Positions 1 through 5,893 of a stretch of DNA of 10,682 nucleotides are shown here, in pieces. Location: positions 1 to 10,682 of the forward strand of contig DYHC01000020.1 of NCBI GenBank assembly GCA_020724325.1, written 5' to 3'. The notes beneath the pieces are model-generated. The model worked only from the letters and a program-made list of their open reading frames with translations, ran no database searches and had not been told where the DNA came from. Positions within the stretch are counted from its first letter, which is position 1; every line of letters begins with the position of its first letter. Position numbers and translations under genes: made by a program. The stretch comes from Melioribacter roseus (GTDB lineage Bacteria; Bacteroidota; Ignavibacteria; Ignavibacteriales; Melioribacteraceae).

Positions 1-730
1 TAAAGGCATAAAGAAGTTTAGGTAAACCCATATAGACTTCTATGTTAGAAATACCTGTTGAAATATAGGAAGTAAAAACGTCACCCCACGGAATTGATAA
101 TCCGTACAATTCAAAGTTTTCATGCCTTATCTTAACATTAAATTCACCCAATGGCGAATCGATCACTTTTCCGTTTTTTCTTACTTTACCTTTACCGTTA
201 ATAAACTCAAGAGAGGTAAGCGTAGTGCCTCTTGAAATTCCGCCTTTCCTGTTCAGAAAGCCAAGTTGAAGGTGATTTGCATCGGGCATCAATTCACTTA
301 ATCTTTTAGCAAGGCAATCGGTTGGAATTACGTCGAATCCGGCTCCCGGTAAAATTACAATTCCGGTTTCTTTTGCTGTGCTGCTGCATCCGAATGCATA
401 AGCAAATGCCGGTATCTCACCGGTTATATCTACATAATTTGTCTTTGTTGTCAGGCAGTAATCAATTAAATCTTTCACGGTATACTTAAATGGTCCGGCG
501 CAATTGATTACTGTATGAATTTCTTCGAGTGAGTTTTTTGCAATTGCATCATCGATAAGATCGAATATTTTGTATTCGCAAGAATATTTATCTGCAGCTT
601 TACTAATCGAATTTGCATTTCTACCGGCAAGAACTGGTTTTACTCCGCGCTCAATTAGCTCTTCGATTATCAATTGTGCCGAATAACCATTAGCACCATA
701 AATCATCAATTTATTTTTTTGTTCATTCAT
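1..730 (-). CDS. Saccharopine dehydrogenase-family NAD(P)-dependent oxidoreductase (partial, C-terminus off the left edge)
   Basis: An open frame of 243 codons starts at ATG 728-730 and leaves the window without a stop. The N-terminus has a Rossmann nucleotide-binding fold: a beta strand followed by Y-G-A-N-G-Y-S-A at residues 11-18 (GxxGxxA type). Further on come an L-A-G-R motif at the end of beta 2, V-I-N-C-A-G-P-F, Y-V-D-I-T-G-E, and P-G-A-G-F-D-V-I-P-T-D. This order is typical of the saccharopine dehydrogenase / trans-acting enoyl reductase superfamily (Rv2449c-like). The substrate cannot be told: the family includes lysine-pathway enzymes, lipid-linked enoyl reductases and many uncharacterised reductases. 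No lysine-pathway neighbour is visible. It lies 64 bp downstream of the rnf operon on the same strand, so read-through is possible, but the gap and a candidate promoter suggest its own transcription. No clear Shine-Dalgarno precedes the ATG. Confidence 0.85.
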   Translation of the reverse strand, partial: MNEQKNKLMIYGANGYSAQLIIEELIERGVKPVLAGRNANSISKAADKYSCEYKIFDLIDDAIAKNSLEEIHTVINCAGPFKYTVKDLIDYCLTTKTNYVDITGEIPAFAYAFGCSSTAKETGIVILPGAGFDVIPTDCLAKRLSELMPDANHLQLGFLNRKGGISRGTTLTSLEFINGKGKVRKNGKVIDSPLGEFNVKIRHENFELYGLSIPWGDVFTSYISTGISNIEVYMGLPKLLYAF

Positions 731-761
731 TATAACACCGAAAATGATTCTTATTTCTTAT

Positions 762-769
762 CAAAAATA
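762..769 (-). promoter_or_regulatory. Candidate Bacteroidota-type -7 promoter element (TATTTTTG) before the oxidoreductase gene
   Basis: The minus strand reads TATTTTTG here, matching the Bacteroidota TAnnTTTG word, about 31 bp upstream of the ATG at 730. A TTTG lies further upstream (784-787), but the spacer is 14 bp rather than the usual 19-21. The site is therefore weak and could be chance in AT-rich DNA. Confidence 0.22.
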
Positions 770-794
770 TAACATCAACCAATCAAAGTGGCAA

Positions 795-1229
795 TCAGTT
801 AATTTTTTTGATAGAAACAATTCTGGGAAGGATATGATTTTTTTCTTTTTTATTTTGAAAAAAAGTAAGTAGAAAATAAATTGCAGTTAATCCAATTGAA
901 AAGAGAGCCGAGTAAAGTTCAGCAAGTTTATAAGAAGAAAAGATTACTAAACCCAAAAAAATTCCGGCAACCAGAATAATAAGAGGCAATCCATAAAGTA
1001 CGAATGAGGCAGATAGAATAGAACCGCCTTTGATTTCGATTCTTACATAATCACCAATCTTAGCTCCGATGGAATTTTCTGCGCGTACAATATTTTTATT
1101 ATCTTTATTCGGTTTGCAGAAAATTTTAGCAGAGCATTCCTCGCATTTTTCCTCTGGAAAAACTTCTACTTCGGCAACACCTTTATCATTGGATAAAACT
1201 GTTCCTTCTTCAACAAACAATTCATCCAT
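795..1229 (-). CDS. rseC: RseC/MucC (SoxR-reducing) family membrane protein, last gene of the rnf operon
   Basis: This small membrane protein has 144 residues from ATG 1227-1229. The upstream TTG at 1230-1232 would add one residue. Counting from that TTG, the N-terminal third holds three cysteines in the family pattern C30-x2-C33-x5-C39. Two hydrophobic helices follow, roughly 72-98 and 104-125, then a basic tail. Pfam calls this family RseC/MucC, a positive regulator of sigma-E. In E. coli an RseC homologue works with the Rsx (Rnf-type) complex in keeping SoxR reduced. Its start overlaps the rnfB stop (TGATG), with a GGTGA ribosome site a few bases upstream, so translation is probably coupled to rnfB. 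The likely role is an accessory or redox-linked partner of the Rnf complex. The family call is good; the exact role is inferred from context. Confidence 0.85.
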   Translation of the reverse strand: MDELFVEEGTVLSNDKGVAEVEVFPEEKCEECSAKIFCKPNKDNKNIVRAENSIGAKIGDYVRIEIKGGSILSASFVLYGLPLIILVAGIFLGLVIFSSYKLAELYSALFSIGLTAIYFLLTFFQNKKEKNHILPRIVSIKKIN

Positions 1230-2047
1230 CAATTCACCGGTATATTTCTACCGCCAATTTTCTGAATTGCGCCTGTACTGCATTTTTCAAATGGAATTTT
1301 GGTTTCATCAAGTTTATTGTAATTAATAATTCCGAGATTATTAACCATTTCAATTCCGCCATCGGATTTACGCGCACAGATTCCGCATCCCAGACATGCA
1401 ACCGAACATACTTCCTTAGATCTTTTGGGATCGTCTTGATTCTTACAAAACACAAAAACACTTCTATCTGCCGGATGCATTTCAATTAAGTTACGAGGGC
1501 AGGCTTTAACACAAATTCCGCAGCCGGTACAAATTTCTTCTATAACTTCAGGAAGATTGTTTTCATTCATAAACATTGCACCAAAAGGACACGCTTCAGC
1601 GCAGTCGCCTCCACCAAGACATCCGTAGAAGCAGAGTTTATTTCCGCCCGAAACAAGAGCCATAGCTTTACAACTAATTGGACCATAATACTCTGTTAAT
1701 TTTTTTACAGCCTCTTTGTTACCGCCGCGGCATAAAATTTGGGGAATCATTTTTACAGCGGCAACAGATTCGATACCAAGAATTTCTGCAATTGCAAGAA
1801 CGGTATCCTCGCCTCCTACAGGACATCCGGTTGGTAAAGCTTTGCCATCAACAACTTTTACTGCAAAGTCGTAGCATCCGGCGCTCCCGCATCCTCCGCA
1901 GTTTGCATTCGGAAGTACTTCGTTTATTTTTCCGATTATTGGATTTTCTTCAACACGTAATTTTTTATCTGCAAATGCTAATCCGCTTGCAAAAATAAAT
2001 CCGAGTCCGCCCATAGTAGCAATAGCAATAATTACAGTAAGCTCCAT
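1229..2047 (-). CDS. rnfB: Rnf complex subunit RnfB, iron-sulfur ferredoxin-oxidising arm
   Basis: RnfB (272 aa) takes electrons from ferredoxin on the cytoplasmic face. Residues 4-26 form a single hydrophobic anchor. The RnfB-specific 4Fe-4S motif follows: C50-x2-C53-x4-C58-x16-C75. Ferredoxin-type clusters come next: C139-x3-C143-x5-C149-x3-C153P, and C173-x2-C176-x2-C179-x3-C183P. A further cysteine group, C214-x3-C218-x2-C221-x2-C224 with C256, could hold another cluster. Proteobacterial RnfB is usually about 190 aa, so this is a long, cluster-rich form like those of acetogens and Bacteroidota. The ATG touches the apbE stop (TAA then ATG). A GAGG site lies six bases upstream, inside the end of apbE. 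The stop overlaps the start of the RseC-like gene by one base. Confidence 0.97.
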   Translation of the reverse strand: MELTVIIAIATMGGLGFIFASGLAFADKKLRVEENPIIGKINEVLPNANCGGCGSAGCYDFAVKVVDGKALPTGCPVGGEDTVLAIAEILGIESVAAVKMIPQILCRGGNKEAVKKLTEYYGPISCKAMALVSGGNKLCFYGCLGGGDCAEACPFGAMFMNENNLPEVIEEICTGCGICVKACPRNLIEMHPADRSVFVFCKNQDDPKRSKEVCSVACLGCGICARKSDGGIEMVNNLGIINYNKLDETKIPFEKCSTGAIQKIGGRNIPVN

Positions 2048-3013
2048 TTATTTCCTCACTAAATATTTTTCAAAACCTGATGATTGATGAATAGTACCTG
2101 TAGTATCAACAATAATACCTTCAACATTTTCTAATTTCTCAATTAACTCCATTCCTTTAGCCGGACCAAGGATAAAGATTCCCGTTGAAAGTGCATCGGC
2201 AAGCAGCGTTTCTTTAGCAATAATTGTAACGGCTTCACATTCATTTGCGGGATAACCGGTTACCGGATTAATTAAATGGGAGTATCTTTTTCCATCTTTC
2301 TTAAAAAATTTTTCATAATCCCCCGAAGTAGAAACGCCCATACCATTTACTTTAATAGCGCCGAGCAATTCATTTTGTTTCCTGGGGTGTTGAATGCCGA
2401 TCTTCCAATTTTGACCCCGGGCAAAGACTTCACCGCCAACATTTATCAAGTATTCTTTTATTCCGTAGTTGGAAAGAATGTTGGCAATTTTATCTGTAGC
2501 GTATCCGGGTACAATTGCATTAAAGCTCAGTTTTACATATTTAGGTTTTACAATTGTGTTTTCATCTTTAAGCTGCAAATTTTTCCAGCCAATTTTTTTT
2601 AATGCTTCGTTAATCTGAATTTGAGTTGGTAATTTAGGCGAACCTTTTTCAAATCCGATTACCTCAATCAGATTTCCAATAGCCGGGTCAAAGGCACCTC
2701 CGGTTAGTCTGCAGATTTCATCGCATCTTTTTAGCATGCTGAACATTTCATTATTTACAATTATTTCATCTGCATCTGTATTGTTTAGCTTCCACATCGG
2801 GTTGCCGGTCATAAATGTAGAAAATAATGTGTCTAATCTTTTAACTTCTTCAAATCCGGCATAAATTGCTTTATTAGCAACAACGGAGTTTACACCTCTA
2901 ACTTGTATTTCTACCGTGCTGCCCATAATTATTGAAGTGCGTTTGTAAGTTTCATTTCTACTGCAGCTTAACAGAAAACTTAGGATTAATATGTATAATA
3001 AATTTCTTTTCAT
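2048..3013 (-). CDS. apbE: FAD:protein FMN transferase ApbE, exported lipoprotein (flavinylates Rnf subunits)
   Basis: ApbE (321 aa) moves FMN from FAD onto a threonine of target proteins outside the inner membrane. The N-terminus is a lipoprotein signal peptide: K-R, a hydrophobic core, then L-L-S-C with lipobox Cys17. Family motifs follow: M-G-S-T (30-33), G-G-A-F-D-P-A-I-G (105-113), the P-G-Y-A-T-D segment (169-174), N-V-G-G-E (191-195), V-S-T-S-G-D-Y (227-233), S-H-L-I-N-P-V-T-G-Y-P (245-255), and A-D-A-L-S-T (272-277) with its metal and flavin contacts. Two positions look unusual: Pro169 where K or Q is common before G-Y, and Asn249 where the H-x-x-D-P-x-T-G motif usually has Asp. The gene sits between rnfA (14-bp gap) and rnfB (no gap). 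RnfD and RnfG of this operon are the obvious substrates. Confidence 0.96.
   Translation of the reverse strand: MKRNLLYILILSFLLSCSRNETYKRTSIIMGSTVEIQVRGVNSVVANKAIYAGFEEVKRLDTLFSTFMTGNPMWKLNNTDADEIIVNNEMFSMLKRCDEICRLTGGAFDPAIGNLIEVIGFEKGSPKLPTQIQINEALKKIGWKNLQLKDENTIVKPKYVKLSFNAIVPGYATDKIANILSNYGIKEYLINVGGEVFARGQNWKIGIQHPRKQNELLGAIKVNGMGVSTSGDYEKFFKKDGKRYSHLINPVTGYPANECEAVTIIAKETLLADALSTGIFILGPAKGMELIEKLENVEGIIVDTTGTIHQSSGFEKYLVRK
2054..2057 (-). promoter_or_regulatory. Shine-Dalgarno site of rnfB (GAGG)
   Basis: The minus strand reads GTGAGGAAATAAATG. The GAGG core lies six bases before the rnfB ATG and inside the last codons of apbE. It supports the start at 2047 and coupled translation. Confidence 0.6.
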
Positions 3014-3027
3014 TTCATCAAAACATT

Positions 3028-3600
3028 TTAAATCATTCCGGCAAAACCCATAAAAGCCAATGCAAGTAAACCGGCAGTAATAAGTGTAATAGGCACACCG
3101 CGAAATGGTTTAGGAACATCTGTTAATTCAAGTTCTTCTCTAATGCCCGCCATTATAAAGAGCGCCATAGTAAATCCTACTCCTGCCCCAAGTCCAAATA
3201 TTACGCTTTGTATTAATGAGTATTCCCTCATAGATAAAAGTAAAGCTAATCCTAAAATTGCGCAGTTAGTAGTAATTAATGGAAGAAAAATACCAAGCGC
3301 TCTGTAAAGGGGCTGACTAACTTTCTTAATTACCATTTCAACAAATTGAACAAGGGAAGCAATTACAAGAATGAACGATGGAATCTGAAGAAATTCTATC
3401 TTGTAGGGAACTAATATAACGAAGAATAAGATCCAGCTTACAATAGAAGTAAGTACCATTACAAATGTAACCGCCATTCCCATTGATACAGCAGAAGATG
3501 TTTTATTTGAAACGCCAAGAAAAGGACAAATACCAAGGAAGAGAGATAGTACAAAATTATTAACTATAGCAGCTGATAGAAAAATTATAAAAAGTTCCAT
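3028..3600 (-). CDS. rnfA: Rnf complex membrane subunit RnfA
   Basis: RnfA (190 aa) is one of the two homologous six-helix subunits at the centre of the Rnf ion pump. The visible helices lie roughly at 2-24, 38-64, 72-91, 102-121, 131-151 and 168-189. Two signature cysteines are present: Cys25 in G-I-C-P-F-L-G, and Cys113 in T-T-N-C-A-I-L-G. In Rnf and Nqr these residues, with the pair in the partner subunit, hold an intramembrane iron-sulfur centre that carries electrons across the membrane. The length matches the family. A perfect AGGAGG site six bases upstream fixes the start, one base after the rnfE stop. RnfA differs from NqrE mainly by context, and neighbouring rnfB and rnfC settle this as Rnf. 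Confidence 0.97.
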   Translation of the reverse strand: MELFIIFLSAAIVNNFVLSLFLGICPFLGVSNKTSSAVSMGMAVTFVMVLTSIVSWILFFVILVPYKIEFLQIPSFILVIASLVQFVEMVIKKVSQPLYRALGIFLPLITTNCAILGLALLLSMREYSLIQSVIFGLGAGVGFTMALFIMAGIREELELTDVPKPFRGVPITLITAGLLALAFMGFAGMI

Positions 3601-3601
3601 T

Positions 3602-4282
3602 CTACGCCTCCTGTCCTTTTATTTCTACACTATCAGGAGTTTTACGGTACTTTTGAACAAGCTCCTGTTTCTCAATTCTATTTTTTCGATCAACATAGAA
3701 ATTTGCAAGTCCCATTAAAAGACCAAGTGTTAAGAAAGCACCAGCCGGAAGTATCATAATTAGCCAGGGTTCAAAACCATTTGGTAAAACCTGATATCCA
3801 AGCAGCGTTCTTGAACCGATTATTTCTCTTATTCCTCCCATTACAACCAGGGCAATTAAAAATCCTGTTCCATTTCCAAGCGCATCTATTAATGAACGGA
3901 ATGGAGAATTTTTAGAAGCGAATGCTTCTGCTCTTCCAAGTATGATACAATTAACAACAATCAAAGGAACAAATGGACCTAAAGCCTTACTTAGTTCAGG
4001 GAATTTTGCTTTCATTACGAGATCCGCAATTGTTACAAACGTTGCTATAATTACAATGAAGGCAGCAATTCTAACCTGATTGGGAATTAACTTGCGTATG
4101 AATGAAATAAGCAAACTGGAAAAGACCAAAACAAATGTGGTTGCAAGAGCCATTGCAAGCCCGTTCATAACAGAAACCGTAACGGCTAGAGCAGGACACA
4201 TTCCCAAAACTTGTTTGAAGACGGGGTTAACTTCCCACAAGCCTTTTAGATATTCATAACCAAGAGATTTTTTCTCTTTCAT
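3602..4282 (-). CDS. rnfE: Rnf complex membrane subunit RnfE
   Basis: RnfE (226 aa) is the inverted-topology partner of RnfA. It has a cytoplasmic N-terminal helix (W-E-V-N-P-V-F near 16-22), six hydrophobic segments and a charged C-terminal tail of about 28 residues. Cys29 in L-G-M-C-P-A-L and Cys112 in V-V-N-C-I-I-L-G-R-A-E are the expected ligands of the iron-sulfur centre shared with RnfA. The start codon overlaps the rnfG stop as ATGA and is preceded by an AAAGGTG site, so the two are probably translationally coupled. The stop lies one base before the rnfA start. The length and motifs are normal for the family. Confidence 0.97.
   Translation of the reverse strand: MKEKKSLGYEYLKGLWEVNPVFKQVLGMCPALAVTVSVMNGLAMALATTFVLVFSSLLISFIRKLIPNQVRIAAFIVIIATFVTIADLVMKAKFPELSKALGPFVPLIVVNCIILGRAEAFASKNSPFRSLIDALGNGTGFLIALVVMGGIREIIGSRTLLGYQVLPNGFEPWLIMILPAGAFLTLGLLMGLANFYVDRKNRIEKQELVQKYRKTPDSVEIKGQEA
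3607..3612 (-). promoter_or_regulatory. Perfect Shine-Dalgarno (AGGAGG) of rnfA
   Basis: AGGAGG on the minus strand is followed by a six-base spacer and the rnfA ATG. It lies in the last codons of rnfE. It shows that this organism uses anti-SD pairing in the rnf operon, unlike many Bacteroidota. Confidence 0.7.
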
Positions 4283-4842
4283 AAAGCACCTTTTTCTTTT
4301 AGACTTCTGGCTTTGCCGAGACCAAAATTTATTATATCAACAACAGCTTTAGAAGAAATTGTTGCGCCGGTAATTGTTTCTATTTCATTAGGATTTTCAG
4401 GCGCTTTTCCTTTAACCCACTTAACTTGAGGTAAAGTTTGTAATCCTTCAAACTGTTTCTTAAAAGGTTCTTCTGTAATTTTTGTTCCTAGTCCCGGTGT
4501 TTCAACCTGTTCTAAAATTTCTATCATTTCTATTTTCGATAAATCATTATTCAATCCGGTCATAATTTTTACTTTACCCTGAAATCCATTTCCGGCAGAA
4601 ACTAAAGAGTACCCTATAATGTTTTTGTTTTCATCAAAGACTTTATAGATTTCTAATTCCTGGCTCTTTACAGGTTCGTAAGATTTGCCATTCGGCTGAA
4701 CCAGAAAGATAGCTTTTTCAGTTTCAGCTTTTTGATTAGCCGTGATCAAAGGATTAGCCCAGTTATTAACTTCGGATAATAGACCGCCGGCAACAACACC
4801 TATTATTGTCAATGTAGCAATCATGTGAATTACACTTTTCAT
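4279..4842 (-). CDS. rnfG: Rnf complex flavoprotein subunit RnfG
   Basis: RnfG (187 aa) carries a covalently bound FMN outside the membrane. A single N-terminal anchor (residues 4-23) is followed by an FMN-binding domain. The G-N-G-F-Q-G and V-E-T-P-G-L-G (113-119) motifs are present. The flavin attachment site is T-G-A-T-I-S-S at 158-164, with Thr161 as the expected acceptor. The position six before it is Glu155, where ApbE targets normally have Asp; the RnfD site in this same operon keeps Asp. The open frame extends upstream to 4995, but those 51 codons overlap rnfD and encode a cysteine- and tryptophan-rich stretch unlike RnfG. The ATG at 4840-4842 gives the normal N-terminus, an ATGA overlap with the rnfD stop, and a GGAG site seven bases upstream. 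Confidence 0.95.
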   Translation of the reverse strand: MKSVIHMIATLTIIGVVAGGLLSEVNNWANPLITANQKAETEKAIFLVQPNGKSYEPVKSQELEIYKVFDENKNIIGYSLVSAGNGFQGKVKIMTGLNNDLSKIEMIEILEQVETPGLGTKITEEPFKKQFEGLQTLPQVKWVKGKAPENPNEIETITGATISSKAVVDIINFGLGKARSLKEKGAL

Positions 4843-5804
4843 TTTGCCGCTCCAAATATTCGAGGGTAAGTAAAACGATTTATAATGGGTACAACAGAAT
4901 TCATAATAAGAATTGCATACATAACGCCTTCCGGAAGCCCGCCAAAAATTCTTATTACAACAACAAGAAGTGCGATGCCAAAACCAAATATCCACATTCC
5001 TTTAGAAGTAATTGGCGTTGTTACCCAATCGGTTGCCATAAAAAATGTTCCAAATAAAAATCCGCCGGCAAATAATTGAAAGACCGGATTAGGATATTTG
5101 ATTGGATCGATTACCCAGAATATTCCTGCAAAAAGTATCATTCCTAAAATCATTGCCAGCGGAACGCGGTAATTAACTACACCTACAGCAATTAGGAATA
5201 TTCCTCCAATCAATATTGCAATAGCCGATGTTTCTCCAAGTGAGCCGCTAACATTTCCTAAAAACATTGGTTGAATATCTGTAAGTACTTTATCGAATTT
5301 GAATGCTGCAAGAGGAGTGGCGCTTGTAACGGTGTCAACCGCAAAATTTGGTTCCGTCCATGTAGTTACTGCAACCGGAAAAGCTGCTTGCAGAAACGCT
5401 CTGCCAACTAAAGCCGGATTAAAAATATTGTAACCCAATCCGCCAAAAATTTCTTTACCTACTGCTATTGCGAAAACGGCTCCAATAGCTGTTGATGATA
5501 GCGAAAAATTTGGCGGCAAAATTAATCCTAGTAACAGCCCTGTAATTACCGCACTTCCATCTGATACTGTTACTTTTCTTTTCCTTATTCTTTTGATCAG
5601 ATATTCAGTAGCTACACAGAACAATACACTTGTTAAAACAATTACCAACTGATATGGTCCGAAAAAAACAACCGCGGAAATAAGAGAAGGAATTAGTGCA
5701 ATAACAACAAACCACATCGCTTGCTTGGTAGACCAGCGCGAATGAACATGCGGCGAACTCGTAAGTTCTAATTTGTAAGTAGGATTAGCAGAAATAGTTT
5801 CCAT
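4839..5804 (-). CDS. rnfD: Rnf complex membrane flavoprotein subunit RnfD
   Basis: RnfD (321 aa) is the large NqrB-like membrane subunit with about ten hydrophobic helices. The N-terminal S-S-P-H-V-H-S-R-W-S-T segment (16-26) is typical of the family, as is G-G-L-G-Y-N-I-F-N-P-A-L-V-G-R (121-135). The covalent FMN site is T-S-A-T-P-L at 160-165, with Thr163 as acceptor and Asp157 at the conserved -6 position. C-terminal family motifs include F-M-A-T-D-W-V-T-T-P and a G-G-L-P-E-G-V near the last helices. It lies 89 bp downstream of rnfC, the largest gap within the operon. That gap holds nothing recognisable beyond AT-rich DNA. An AAAGGAA lies about 15 bases before the ATG, further than usual. 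The stop overlaps the rnfG start as ATGA. Confidence 0.97.
   Translation of the reverse strand: METISANPTYKLELTSSPHVHSRWSTKQAMWFVVIALIPSLISAVVFFGPYQLVIVLTSVLFCVATEYLIKRIRKRKVTVSDGSAVITGLLLGLILPPNFSLSSTAIGAVFAIAVGKEIFGGLGYNIFNPALVGRAFLQAAFPVAVTTWTEPNFAVDTVTSATPLAAFKFDKVLTDIQPMFLGNVSGSLGETSAIAILIGGIFLIAVGVVNYRVPLAMILGMILFAGIFWVIDPIKYPNPVFQLFAGGFLFGTFFMATDWVTTPITSKGMWIFGFGIALLVVVIRIFGGLPEGVMYAILIMNSVVPIINRFTYPRIFGAAK
4850..4853 (-). promoter_or_regulatory. Shine-Dalgarno site (GGAG) that fixes the rnfG start
   Basis: GGAG on the minus strand lies seven bases before the ATG at 4842, inside the end of rnfD. It supports the short form of RnfG over the in-frame upstream extension. Confidence 0.55.
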
Positions 5805-5893
5805 AGTATTTATTATTTATTCCTTTGATTACGTTCTTAGCAATTCACTTACTTTGCTTTCCGGGTTACATAATATTATCTAAGTATGTTATA

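Noticed and set aside
731-794. Transcription terminator after the RseC-like gene
   Set aside because: No stable hairpin followed by a T-run could be found.
1069-1998. Plus-strand open frames antisense to rnfB and the RseC-like gene
   Set aside because: They lie opposite well-conserved coding sequence and encode low-complexity, unrecognised peptides.
4843-4995. N-terminal extension of rnfG to 4995
   Set aside because: It overlaps rnfD, has no family similarity, and a proper SD plus ATG exists at 4842.
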